From NCBI GenBank assembly GCA_007115705.1, contig QXEO01000235.1, forward strand, positions 2,885,888 through 2,949,887: a DNA stretch of 64,000 bases, given 5' to 3'. This document shows positions 36,269-47,735 of this stretch, in pieces. The position numbers and the translations under genes are program-made. The notes under the pieces were generated by a model that saw only the letters and a program-made list of their open reading frames with translations, was not told the DNA's origin and searched no databases. How positions within the stretch are numbered: the first letter of the stretch is position 1; every line of letters starts with the position of its first letter. The DNA comes from Dactylis glomerata. Taxonomy: Eukaryota; Streptophyta; Magnoliopsida; Poales; Poaceae.

Positions 36269-36655
36269 AGTACTTAAATTCGATTTGAAAATACGCTAAC
36301 AGAACTTGAGAAAGGAGCATGCGTGAAAATTGGTGGGTGATTACTATCCTGAAGGGAATAATACTGCACTTGATCATTTTTTTTTTGTTGCATTTTTCTA
36401 CCATAGACGCATACTGCTATATGTGAAGCATGAGAAAAAATCAACCAAACTTACAAGAGGAAGTACTAAAATTTGATTTGAAAATACGCTAACAGAACTT
36501 GAGAAGGGAGCGCATGCATGCGTGAAAATTCGTGGGTGATTACTGTCCTGAAGGGAATAATACTGCACTTGATAATTTTTTTTTTCATTTTTCTACCATA
36601 GACACATACTGCTGTATGTGAATCACGAGAACAAAATCAACCAAGCTTGCAAAAT
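36269..36655. repeat. Tandem duplication of a ~193-bp unit
   Basis: Two head-to-tail copies: 36269-36461 and 36462 to about 36655. Each begins AGTACT(T)AAATT and contains AAAATACGCTAACAGAACTT and GAAGGGAATAATACTGCACT. They differ by scattered substitutions and small indels; for example, copy 2 has an extra GCATGC near GGAGCGCATGCATGCGTG. Non-coding. Confidence 0.9.
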
Positions 36656-36676
36656 CTAAACAAAAATATTCGTGTA

Positions 36677-36779
36677 CTTCCTCCGATCCATAATACTCTT
36701 CGCTAACGTAAATGTATCTAGACAGATTTTAGTGGTAGATACATCGGTATTATTGAAAAGTAATATGGGTCGGAGGGAG
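36677..36779. mobile_element. Short Stowaway-type MITE
   Basis: A 103-bp element starting CTTCCTCCGATCCATAATA and ending TAATATGGGTCGGAGGGAG, inverted relative to each other. It is flanked by TA (36675-36676 and 36780-36781). Non-coding. Confidence 0.88.
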
Positions 36780-38989
36780 TATAAATTTCAAAGACCAGTG
36801 CCCACATCTAGGGCCCAGCTGATCTTTAAGCGTGCATGGTCCCACCTACGATCAGTGTCAGTGTGGTCAGCAATAATTATATGTTGTGAATAACGTGTGC
36901 CGTTAACTTTGTTTCATTCTGGTGGAGCACGTCACCGTCAGGACGTCCATCGCCTGATATATATGCACATGACAAACCACCCATCTGCCCTAGGAAGCTA
37001 TCCAACCATAGTGTCAAAATCACCAACCGCAGCCGCAGCAGGAAATTCCATAGAATCTTGTCACAGCCTTTTTCGAACTCCTCATTGTTGGCTCAAGGCA
37101 AGACAGATGTAGCTAGCCAACTCGCACGCACTAGCTACACAGGTACATGCGTACCGGTAAGAGCTTCAAATATTTTGCAATTTGAAAATAAAATTAAAAC
37201 ATACATAGTCTCATCCATAATTATATAATAATTCATAATTAAACTAAATAAGTTCAAGTGATTTGTCTCCTTTAACCGTCCAACTATCATATCATTTTGG
37301 AACCCGTGATGAACAACTTTATCATAAATCATTTCTACAGATCACGCCATCACACACAGCTGAGTCGGCCCATCGCACATGGTTGATCAAACCATCTCCA
37401 TAAAGAGGTGTGCGACACGCCCCCCAAAAAAAACTGATTTATTTAACCGGGTGTGATAGTTAACGTGTCCCCCATGATTTTTTTCCAGCAAGCGTTTGTG
37501 AATCTGAGGACCTTCACAATTGAAATTTTATGCTTAGCCGTTGGTATAGATGGAGATCGCAAACGTTTTATTATGAAAAATTGTATGTGTTAGCGCACAT
37601 CGCCCGCGTTTCCTCGTTGTTCTTGCCATCTGCTTAGTTCATGATTGCATACGGTTTTTGCAATAACCATCACTACAAATGAAGCTTGTATAAATCAACG
37701 CTACATGCAAATACACCGAAAAAACTCATTTCCTTTGTATTCTACATTTCATACGCCACATACATACATGTCAACGTAGTTTGAATTCCTAGTGAAATAT
37801 TTAGGTTATCTTGGTTACGTCTTTGCTCGATGATTGAGCCCTCGAATAGTTCCACAATGGTCTTTGTGTTGAAAAATGGAGACAATCTTGGCGTTCTTCC
37901 ATGTTTCTTCTCGTCACCTTTGGGATATTTTGGCAGCACTGTATAAGACACTCTTAACTATAAAAGTGAGTTATGCAGTACACCAAACACATCACAATAG
38001 CGACAGTTGGCACTTCTTGGCTATTGACATGTATCTAATCTGTTTTAGTAGAAATAGTGAAGTGAATCACTTACATGTTAGAAGCAAACTAGATCAGTGA
38101 AAGTGCTTTAACAATATATATTTACTTGTAATCCTTATGACAAGGGAGGAGAACCCCATATGCATGCATACTATTAGCAGTAGCATTGAGGAGACTGTTG
38201 AATTCCTCAAGTGCATAACACGAGACAGTGAAACTACAGAAACTAATTGGATTTAAAATATAAATAGAAAATGTAAGATTAAGAAAATGCAAGTTGACAT
38301 GATTTGTGTTTGTACTACCATCCGCTTGTGATGCAATCCTGATGTTATCCAATTCTTACGCAGTGCCACCAAAATATCATCCCGGTTGTAAAATTTATGG
38401 TAGCATTAGTTGAATATATCATGTGTGCTAGTGTTGTGCTTACACACCGCAGATCTATACTTGAACTATGCGACTGCTGTTGCTACACATGGCAGATCCA
38501 TTATCTTAAGAGTACTAGAAGTGAAATGTGAAGTGTGGTATATAAAATCCTGTGCTAATGAGTATAAAAACCGAAAACACGGATCCCAACACAAAATTCT
38601 AATAGATCTAGCTTTGCTAACCATGCTTACATATCAGATCTAAATTATTCTAATGGATCTAGCCTTGCTAACAGTGCTTGCAGAGCAGATCCGCACTATA
38701 TATATAACTAAACATGCATGCTAACCTCTGAGAAGGCTTCGCGTGCGCACATCAGCGCTGGCAAAGATGAGTCGGCTTGACCGACATTCTCGGCAGCACC
38801 TCCATCCTATGGCCGCGCGGGTTGGCACGAGACTCCGGCGAGCAAGCCGCCGAAGTGGAGGTCCGCATTGGAGACAGAGCAGTGGTGCTTGTCACCGGCA
38901 GTGAGACCGGTCAGTGTCTCTGCTCTGCTGGTCCTAAAGTGGAGTGTGGCGACTGTGGAAATGCAAGTGACCATACGGGGACTACTGGA
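36780..38989. other. Unassigned sequence, possibly CACTA interior in part
   Basis: No gene recognised. The stretch 37340-37620 is rich in GTGTGCGACACG-like motifs, resembling subterminal parts of CACTA transposons. A short near-duplicate lies at about 38600-38700 (ATCTAGCTTTGCTAACCATGCTT against ATCTAGCCTTGCTAACAGTGCTT). Confidence 0.35.
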
Positions 38990-40653
38990 TGCTTATATAT
39001 AAGACAAAGAAGGTAGGGTTGCGCTAGCTGGGCCCTTATGGGCCTCATTTAGCACACGAGCCACAAAATAACCGTCTGTGCACTCATTAAAGCACACATT
39101 TATTTGAAAAACAATCATGTGCGATTCAAGAAAGGAACACAGTTGTTTGTACATCTATTGTGTATGAATTAGGAAAATCCCATGATATTCTGTACAACTA
39201 CCGTGTGCGCATTAAGCAAAGCCCACGATTATATTTCCACCAATCGTATGTTTTATTTGGCAGGCACTCACGCGCTATATATTACTAGCTCATTGTAGAT
39301 CTCTTTAGGAGGGAAATAGTAATTTTTGGAATAGTTAATAATATTTATATTTAGGCATACAGAAGGGCACCAATTAACCAAACATGGTTTCCCTTTCTGT
39401 TACAAAAGTCGACCATTAATAATATTTCGGCATCGGTCTAAAGCGGCTCCATTCAAACATGGATGCCCTTCCTACTGCAAAATACCCCTAACTTCACATT
39501 ACATACATAGTTAGGGCCTAATTAGTAAAAATGAAATACTACTTAAACGCCCCCTCCCTCGTCTCCAGAGGAGACATAGATCACTGGGCCACCCCCGCTA
39601 GAACTAGAGCCAGAGCTACTTGATGCGTCTGCATTGTCAAGCACATGGCTGACCGCGTCGGAGCCTGAGGAGAGCTGCTTGATGCGTCTGCATTGTCGAA
39701 CGCTGCCCCCTTGCCGGCAAAATGGTTGGTGCAACCCGACGTCAAGGCCACTGCCCGAGCTTCCCAGGCGGCCTTGCACCTAGCCGTGGTAGTGGATCGC
39801 GTCATTGAACCTGCTGGCAAGAATCTGCAGAGAGGCCGCTGTCTTAATACCTTTGTTCTCGGCCCTGAGCCAGGCATGCACCCGGTCGTCGCGGAGAGAC
39901 TCGAAGGAGTCCTCCACCGCGTGATGCACTTCTTCTTCCTCACGCCGCGCCGACCCGGTGGACTCCTCCACCACCCTATGCTCCTCCAAGTCCTCCTCCC
40001 CCATCCACTCGGCCTCCTTCTCCACGGGAGGCAAAAAATATCCATACATAGTTAGTTCTCAAACAAAAAAATATGAGAGACAAAGAATTCAAGCTCTCTC
40101 CCTCTGTGCTATCACTAATTCCATTGGAAGCACTCTGCTAGGCTATGATATTCTATGGACGCGATGTGCTAACCTTTTATTCTATATAATAATTATAACT
40201 TCATTCGAAGAAGTATATATAATCAGAAAAGAGTAGCTCGCGGTGTATTCGTAAAAATATTATTACTTTTGCACTAAGTTAGAACAAGGTCAGTGCGCGC
40301 TGGACACTGTTTTCCAATCTACCATACACACACAACTAATGTCAAATACACGTTAGCGATGGGCAACAGCAAGGAAACGGTGGAAATAATAAAAGTGTCG
40401 CGGAATAATTGCACACGTTATGTGAAAAGTTACCGTGTGTGATATTGCTGACGATTCATATTTCACAGGCGCGTGTGAGATACGTACTGATGGTATTGGC
40501 CCAAATTTCGTTTGCCTTCTCACCCCGTAGGGGCCCGCCTAGGCCTTCGTCACACATATGTTTTCCCAGCCCATATGCAGTCGCTCAGAGCGCACACGGC
40601 ACAGCTTTGCCGTTTGTGACTGGGGGCCTTAAAAGGCCCGATCTGTACTAGTG
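38990..40653 (-). mobile_element. CACTA transposon end (left end not found)
   Basis: The right border ends ...CTGTACTAGTG at 40653. Read from outside on the minus strand this is CACTAGTACAGATCGGGCC, a CACTA-type terminus. Subterminal sequence inward contains GTCACAAACGGCAAAGC and several GTGTGCG or CACACG motifs (40380-40620, again 39030-39240). The matching left terminus and the 3-bp target duplication (AAT follows the end) were not located. The left limit given is therefore only where such motifs are seen. No transposase was recognised. Confidence 0.5.
39543..40049 (-). pseudogene. Unidentified frame inside the CACTA-like region
   Basis: A minus-strand frame beginning at 40049 (MYGYFLPPVEKEAEWMGEED) runs 89 aa, is Glu-rich, and includes DSFESLRDDRVHAWLRAENK. 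A frameshift then leads into a Ser-rich segment (NADASSSS). I do not recognise the family. The segment GCTTGATGCGTCTGCATTGTC appears twice (about 39619 and 39678), a 59-bp internal duplication that repeats NADASSSS. Because it lies inside a CACTA-like region, it may be part of a transposon protein or a captured exon. Confidence 0.35.
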
Positions 40654-40718
40654 AATCTACTGGTGCACGACTAGGAAATCAGCATACTTTGTAGGTGGCT
40701 GGTGATCAACAATGGCTA

Positions 40719-40825
40719 GAGGACCCTGAATCCTTGATGATCATATGGGCGATCGTCCCTTGCAAAAGGATCATCACGGGACCCTGACGATCATACAGGT
40801 GATCATCCCTTGCAGCAGGATAACC
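40719..40825. repeat. Two-copy imperfect direct repeat
   Basis: Two units of about 50 bp start GGACCCTGA, at about 40720 and 40778. Each ends in GATCATA, then GGCGATCGTCCCTTGCA or GGTGATCATCCCTTGCA, then AGGAT. It lies just outside the CACTA end. Function unknown. Confidence 0.6.
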
Positions 40826-41029
40826 GCACTCACTCTCAAGTTGTAAAGAAACTTGTATTATTAGTAAATAAGTTGCTTGTGATCCACTGTGCTGGTTTAT
40901 ACATGCATTTTAGCCTTGCGTGTGTATAGGCTTCTTGGTCTATAGGCGCGCGGTGGCTGTCATTCTACCGGGCCGGGTCTCGAGGCGTGACACAAGTTGT
41001 GTATGATCACACAACCATGCATCACTTCT

Positions 41030-42040
41030 CACATTTGCTCTTGTGACTAGGTAAAAGCAGGGTACCGAAGAATAGCTAATGAGCTTGGAGCACACCAAAT
41101 GTTTGCTCGACATCCTTTCTACAAGACTCCTGGCGTGAAATAAATTGAGATTTTTCTGACCTTGTTGCTCGGAGATTGTCTTCACAAATATCGACCACCT
41201 TGGATAGATGTCATCGGCTAGGTAGTACCCTTTTGGTATATTGGTGGTCATTGAGTTCATAGTTGTGCTCCGAAGCATGGCCTTCAATAAGTCCTGCAAA
41301 CACCCGAGGAGCGCTGCTGCATGTTAATGTCATTGTGGGATCCCGTCATATCAAATCTAGAGGTCATGATCGGCCACAGCTTCAAGTACCACACTGCAAT
41401 ATCCATAATGCCCTTTGTACAAACCATGTAAGGGAAATGCATAATTCTTTCAAGACCAATGAATACAATTGATACTTCTAAACATCACATAAAATCCTCT
41501 AAAAGCGGTCTGTGACATGATACAAGCTGTTTCTACTCCATTGGGTCCTCTCAAATAGTTTGGCCCAAACATTGCCACCACTACCTTGCAAAATCGATAC
41601 ATGGACTCAATGGCTATGACTCCATCATACGAAGGGAGACGTCATGTGTATCGCTAGGGGAACTACATGCAAGCATCCTCACAGCAGTAGTGCATTTCTA
41701 AATTGATGAGAAACATAATATCGACGGGTGGTTCTTCATCATCAAATAGGAATTGTACCTCCTCACCTCATGCAACAACTTCATGAACAACTCCATGTTC
41801 ATCCTAAAGCGACACCGAAATCCTTTAGCTTACATGACGCATTTCGACAAAATAATCAGCATATAGCATGGCACCTCCATCCTCTGCCTTTCATTGGCCT
41901 TCCTTCTCCGAAATCTAGAACTTCCACGAGTAGGAATGACATTGCTCAGCTCGTCGGCTTGCAGTTGTAGAAGGGCGGCAAGGATTGTCAACTGTTCTTC
42001 TTCATTGGTGGCGGCATCTCATCGTCTCAATCCATCGTCT
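41030..42040 (-). pseudogene. PIF/Harbinger transposase, degenerate
   Basis: Minus-strand relic of a Harbinger DDE transposase in several frames. In order: the N-terminal RFRMNMELFMKLLHEVRRY (about 41830-41770); the KCTTAVRML block (about 41690); VVAMFGPNYLRGPN (about 41560); MSQTAFRGFY then SINCIHWSWKN, the region of the first catalytic Asp (about 41510-41450); and PKGYYLADDIYPRWSIFVKT then RKDVEQTFGVL (about 41240-41060). The first catalytic position reads Asn where the family has Asp (SIDCMHW), and stops and frameshifts are frequent. It cannot encode an active enzyme. Terminal repeats were not found. Confidence 0.8.
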
Positions 42041-43731
42041 TCGAGTTATGTAACAAGGCCACTGAGAGCAACAAAAACGGTGAAATGAAACCTACCGACG
42101 CAAACAGCCGAACACCTTGTGTGTAAACCTGACGTGCGAGGTCGCCGCCAGATGGGGCGGCGAGAGTGGTGCGAGAGGGATGGCGAGTCGGCAAGTGGTT
42201 GGGGTAGGCGTCTCCGAACTATTCTCGCCGAGAGAGTGGCGGTGGCGGCAACATCGAAGACGATTTTGTAAGGGTGGGAGACGCCTCGGGCGGACAATAT
42301 GCGTCGTAGCGGAGAAAAATGGGTTGGGTCGCTAGCTAGTGACACCCGCCAGCCAGTTCGGTATCCTACGTTGTGAGTATCCTACATGGCTGCTGCTGCC
42401 GCTTCTGTCCAGCGCCCTTGCGTGGCCTCCTGGAATAGGGGCGTCGGATTATTTTGGGGGCTGCTCCGCATTTGAAACGCGTTTGGAGGCTACGGCAGAT
42501 AGTGATTTTCTGTCAGGCACATCCAAAACCCGTTTCGTACATGACTGTAGATGCTCTGAGTACCCCCTCCGTTTCATATTTTTGGTCATGGTTTTACTTA
42601 ACTTAACTTACCGGTATGTGCCACACTACCTCTCGCATATGCAGGCGGCCGTTTCATTTGGCGTTTGAAAGCTCCCGCGCTACGCGCGACACAACAGACT
42701 TGAGTGGACGCGCGTCGGGGAGCATGCGCGACAAGCCCGTCTCTTTTCTTCTTGATTTTACCGGCCGCACGACGACGAGGCGGGTTGTCTCCGTGGGGTT
42801 GACCATTGATCGAGCTGCTAATCGATCAAGTGGCGTGCTGAAACAATACGAGCTAACCATTGATCAAGCATGCGAAAAGTCAAAAGGGTCGCTACATAAA
42901 TCTTGACTGATCTGCTCGACAAACTAAGTGAATGATCTTGTCGACAAAACGCATGAATTAGTGGTTGATCAAGTGGTGTGAGGAAATGATAAAAAAAACA
43001 TCGTCTTCACGGTTTGCTCTGCCATAATCTTGATTTAATTAACTTGATTATCTTGTTGGATCTCATCACCAACCCGTAGCTCCAACTTTTAACCCAATCT
43101 TGAATTCGAACAAGTGTAGCAAGCTGTGTACCCACGGCTTCTCATGCATGCTTATGACAAAGATCAAGGATATCGATTTTACCATCTGTTCACCGCACTT
43201 TGACACACCACCACCAATAAACAGGGTCCGCCAATGTCAGAAGCAAGAAAAACATGGCCACCAAAACAAACAGATGAAATCATCTATGCCTTGATTAGCT
43301 ACTCTCCTAATTATGCAAAGGCTGGTTGATGGCTTTATCTTCTAAGCACTTGAACATGAGTTGACCAATTAAATCTACCTTGTCGAGATGTTACCGTTAG
43401 TGATGAGTTCTAAGATGCCTGGACTCAGATCATGGGGTTGGTTGTTGGTGAGAAATGATATGATGGCCCTTCTTTGCATCCAGCCAAGAACTAGCTCTTT
43501 ATCGAAAAATCCAAGATCTAGGTAGGTCGCTCCAAAAACAAATCCCTTCCCTAGACATCAAGAACATTCCTTGTGCACCAATCATAGCGGTTAGGTTCAC
43601 AGGTGTGATAGCTATACATACTCCTTACAATTGATCTAAAAACAACAAACAATCATGGCAATTTTGTCAACACCTGAATTAAATAACATGTATGTACCGA
43701 CATGCATATGAAGGGGCCCTCACCGAAAGTA
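42041..43731. other. Unassigned sequence with one MITE-like end
   Basis: 42041-42360 is GC-rich and may belong to the Harbinger element. At 42564-42585 CCCCCTCCGTTTCATATTTTT looks like a Stowaway or Tc1-type MITE end, but I found no partner. The remainder, including 42600-43731, shows no gene. Confidence 0.4.
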
Positions 43732-43988
43732 CTTCCTCCGTCCTAAATTACCCTGCATTCTAGGTTTAATCAAAGTCAAACTTTGTAAACTTTGACTAAG
43801 TGTATAAGAAAAAATATAAATATTTATAATATAAAATAGATATCATTAGAATCATCATAAGAAATACTTCTATATTATATGTATTCGATACTATAAAACT
43901 TAATAGCTTTAGTAATATGCTTGGTCAAATTTTACCTAATTTGACTTTGACTAAATCCAGAATGCAGGGTAAAAAAGGACAGAGGGAG
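43732..43988. mobile_element. Stowaway-type MITE, long form
   Basis: A 257-bp AT-rich element. The left end is CTTCCTCCGTCCTAAATTACC; the right end is GGACAGAGGGAG. It is flanked by TA (43730-43731 and 43989-43990). Inner arms pair over CCTGCATTCTAG and CCAGAATGCAGGG, and over CAAAGTCAAACTTTG and TTGACTTTGACTA. Non-coding. Confidence 0.92.
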
Positions 43989-44020
43989 TAGCACACTCGT
44001 TCAAAAAAAGAGTAGCACAC
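43987..44020 (+). mobile_element. Ultra-short LINE 3' footprint
   Basis: A 14-bp insert (43997-44010, TCGTTCAAAAAAAG) lies between perfect 10-bp direct repeats AGTAGCACAC (43987-43996 and 44011-44020). An A-run preceded by GTTCA and bounded by a duplication is what an extremely 5'-truncated LINE insertion would leave. A plain tandem duplication is the alternative. Confidence 0.5.
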
Positions 44021-44039
44021 ACTAAATAAACTCCATGTA

Positions 44040-44083
44040 TGCATGCTAGAGTTTTTTTTTTGAACAAGTGCATGCTAGAGTTT
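44040..44083 (-). mobile_element. Ultra-short LINE 3' footprint, opposite orientation
   Basis: A 14-bp insert (44055-44068) lies between perfect 15-bp direct repeats TGCATGCTAGAGTTT (44040-44054 and 44069-44083). Its reverse complement, CTTGTTCAAAAAAA, matches the insert at 43997-44010. The shared tail in the opposite orientation supports retroposition rather than slippage. Confidence 0.55.
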
Positions 44084-45430
44084 GCTCCCGATTAATATAT
44101 GGTAGTGCTTGTTAATCAATCCCTTCTGTTCCCTTTGTTCGGATTATCATAAGCTCCCTCACTGATCTTGCTTAAAAAGCTTGGCATTATGCTTCAGAGC
44201 CGAGAGGAGACCGGATGTGGTTGGTGGGTACCGATGGCGAGTGGTAGCTCCCCACGCCACCCCGGACGACCTCAACCTTAGCCCATTAGGCAATCGCGTG
44301 ACATCTCTTTCCACTACTAGTTTGAGCTGCTTTTTTTCCAGCATCACTAGTTTTGCAAATCTAACTTTTGATTTTAATTCCCTCTGCTCCTCTCCTCATC
44401 TTAACAGTGATCACTTTGTGCCCATCGTTAAGCACCGCCTCGCCCTAATTAATCATCCTCGTCTACTATAATACTTGCCTACTATAATACTTGCCTGTCG
44501 TTGTGGCCTTTATTTTATGATTATGATGCATACACATATTTCACTTTGAATCCTCATCTGAAACTTCAATAGATATCCATCGATGCATATGGAAGATGCA
44601 TGGATTATGGATAGTACCAATTATTGACCTCGAAATTAGACCTCTGTTAGTACCTTTAATTAGGTAAACGAAAGACACCCCATAACCAAATTCAGGGAAT
44701 GTTAGCTTGTGAAAAAGGATGGCAATACCTCACTCTGACATCTTCTTTAGGTTAAACAAATGTAGAGGCCCTTTTGTGGGCAATGCCTTTCTCAGTATCT
44801 TTCGTTTCTTGCTTATATAACAAACTCACATAGTCTCCTACCCAACATACACGATCCTACTTTGGTCGCATACAAACAAAGAACGGCGGTAAAATATTGT
44901 GCCATGTCAGCGCATTAGTGTGGCCGCTACTTTTGCTAGATGATAATGCACCGTCTGCATAGCATCGCAATCCTACCTTGCAAGTATGTACAACACGGTC
45001 TACTATATATAATTAATTATATAATTTAAAGTTCAAACTAACAATTTACTTAAGTGGTCTCTCTCAAGCCCCACTAATTGTGGGGGTCAATTTGATGTAT
45101 CAAAAACTTTATGCTTGCTTAGTTTTCATCCCTTCAAGAGTCAATGTTTTGATTACCAAATATGTACCGGCCTTGACAAAATTCGGAACATAGTTTGATA
45201 TTGCGCCATACTTACGTGGTAAAAACTGAATAGATAGGAGAAATGCGTAGGAGCTCCCAGGTGCTACACACCCCCATACTTGGAAAAATAAAAAATAATT
45301 AAAAAGGTTTTTAAAAAACAAACTTTTTTGAAATCAAAGATGAATATTGGTCTTGTACTTATAAAAATATTTCCCTAGGAAATTACTTTTATTTTATCTT
45401 GGGTAAAAAAACAAAACTCAAAACGCCACA
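44084..45430. other. Unassigned sequence
   Basis: No gene recognised. An exact 21-bp tandem duplication (unit TACTATAATACTTGCC and flank) lies near 44463-44495. At about 45250 the end of a foldback MITE like the one at 30987 may be present. Short frames are unsupported. Confidence 0.4.
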
Positions 45431-45765
45431 TGACAAGGGTATAGCTAATAGAGCCCGTTACTTGTGTACCCCTGAGGCCCGTTAAGCTAGGCCCAAGTTT
45501 AGTTATAGTCGAAATACGAGTCAGTATCGTATACAACCATTGTAATTTGTATTGAACCCGACCGGTTCCTTGAGACCTGGCCACCTATATATAGGGGTCA
45601 GGAGAGGCCGGCCAGGGACAGATTGAGAGTAAGCCAAGTTCACCACTACGTTTATTCTCGATATATGCCTTGTTTGAATGGTCTTTACCTTCAAGTTCAT
45701 CTGACGCCCTATTCCCCCGATCCTAAGTCCTTCATCTTAGACATTTGTCGAGTTAACCCTCATCA
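45431..45765 (+). repeat. 5' LTR of the outer Tat-like gypsy element
   Basis: About 335 bp, ending CCTCATCA directly before a primer-binding-like sequence. A TATA sequence (TATATATAGG, about 45585-45594) lies mid-LTR. The 3' end (CATCA, 45761-45765) is firm because the PBS follows. The start at TGACAAGGG (45431) is my best guess, since no 3' LTR is available for comparison. Confidence 0.6.
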
Positions 45766-45766
45766 A

Positions 45767-45785
45767 TTGGCGCCGACCGTGGGGA
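45767..45785 (+). other. Primer-binding site of the outer gypsy element
   Basis: TTGGCGCCGACCGTGGGGA, two to three bases after the LTR, has the TGGCGCC core common to grass gypsy elements of this group. It fixes the plus-strand orientation. Confidence 0.75.
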
Positions 45786-45802
45786 CCTGGGGTGTTGGAA
45801 TC

Positions 45803-47640
45803 ATGAATTCGATGGCTTTTTCGATTTTAGCCAATAGTAATCCAGAAGTCGACGGAAACCAGGAGATGGACTTGACGATCAGAAGCCTAAACTTTCGTGT
45901 CGAATCTTCAGGTTCGACTCGCCTTTTAGATCCAGTGAAACTGGATCCGTCGGCAAGCAAAACCAAGACAATCACAGTGTTCGGATCATCGATGGGCTTC
46001 TCCAGCGAGGTAAACTCTCGCCGGTCAGCTTCACAACAGCAGATAATACAGGAGAAAAAATCAAAGAACTCGACGAAACCACGGAAAATCTCGACATAGG
46101 AGGAACAGTGGATCAATCATATCATAGCCAAAAGGACTTCATCACCCAAAGCGGCGGTATCTCCAGCAACATACACCAATTATGCGTCATCATCACCGAA
46201 GCAGCAGAAGAAAATGACCATGCAGACAATGCAGCAACCCACGCGAAAGTCAACAAATCAAGGAGCAACAGCAAAAAGGAGAAGGAGAAAATTCACGTCT
46301 CCACCGGAGAGTGAAGAATTATCATGTCAGCTATCAATCACGGTACAGAAGTACCCTCCAATTCAAAGAGAGAAGTTATGATGGGGTATCAGTATGCCCT
46401 GCATCAACACAAAAAGAAGTTGTGGGAGGAAAAAGATGAGTTCAGAAGAAGTCAAGAAAACAATAGTGTATCGAGTGGAGCATACTGAGACGAATACAGT
46501 GAAGCATCAGACTCCAGCAGGGAAAAACATCGTGAGCCAAAGCATAACAGAAGGAAACCAGAGCGATCAAGGGAAGAGAACCATGCGAGAAGCGCAAGCA
46601 CGCAACCATCAGACGAAGAGGAGGATTTTGCGCAAGAAACACCAGAAGCAGCACTAGTAGCAGCGCAGGCGTATCTACTCACTACACAACCAGAACCCGG
46701 AGATCCATGGGAGCATATGCATCAGGCAGCAATAAAAAGTCTTGGGTTAATAGAAGACAGGCTAAGGAAACAATCTCCAGAGAAGAAGTCGACACGTTAC
46801 AAGGATAAGGGAAAGAAAAACACAAAGTACCAATCCTCACAAAGCCAAACAAGTGACTCATCAAGCGACGAAAAGCGCAGTGCACGAAGGGAGGATGCAA
46901 GGAGTATCATCGCACAAACAAGGGTGAACAAAGCACGCTATGCGTGGAAGGAAGAAAATTATGAGGACTATGAAAAAGAGATGGGCGCGCTATGCTTTAC
47001 CCGAAAGGTTCGCAGAACGTGAGTACCCAAAGGATTTAAACTGCCACACGATCAGCAAAAGTACGATGGGTCACAAGAACCTAAATTGTGGTTATCAGAC
47101 TACCTTCAGGCAGTATAAATACTCGGAGGAACAAGAGCAACGATGATGCAAAGTTTGCAATTACACCTCACTGGCGCAGCACGGTCTTGGTTAAGCACTT
47201 TACCCAACGATTCCATCGGAAGTTGGGGAGAACTAGAAAGTCAATTCCCAAGAAATTTTCGTTCGACATACAAGCGTCCAGCGTCACTAGAAGAAGTCAA
47301 ATCCTGCATGCAGAGGAAGGGCGAAACCCTACGTTCATACATACAGCGATGGAGTATAATAAAAAAACTCCGTGGAAGACGTCTCCGATGAGCGGGCAGT
47401 AGATGCTTTCTTGGCTGGCCTTCGCCGTTCGAATCTCATGGAAGAATTAGGGAGAATAAGGCCTAAGACAGTGTCGGAATTAATAGAGATAGCAAGCAGA
47501 TTCGCCGATGAAGAAGACGCTTACAACAACAAAAGGGCACATTCACCAGAAGTCGACAGAGCAAGCAGGCAAAGGCGCAGGTCTCGCAACAAGGATAGCC
47601 ACACAAGACGCAACCAAGTAGCTAGCTGGAGGATATGAAA
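45803..47640 (+). pseudogene. Gag of the outer Tat-like gypsy element
   Basis: Capsid gene of the outer element, read from the ATG at 45803 (MNSMAFSILANSNPEVDGNQ). It is broken into at least four frames. The N-terminal half (45803-46900) is low-complexity, rich in Glu, Lys and Ser. The retrotransposon gag core lies at about 47020-47400, with LQLHLTGAARSWLSTLP and LRSYIQRWSIIKKL. It continues in the next frame as DAFLAGLRRSNLMEELGR (47405-47458) and ends in an Arg-rich stretch (47540-47630). Gag would have formed the cytoplasmic virus-like particle. The many frameshifts show that the copy is old and inactive. Confidence 0.8.
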
Positions 47641-47735
47641 GAAGGAACGAGGAAGGCGACAGGAGCAGGGAGTACCGAGACAAAAATAGTCGTGAAAGAG
47701 AAAAGCCGAAGTATTCTGGCCCATCGGCGGAAGAC

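Noticed and set aside
37129..37150. CACTAGCTACACAGG as the left end of the CACTA element
   Set aside because: It matches the right terminus only in the first five or six bases, and the flanking 3 bp do not match AAT.
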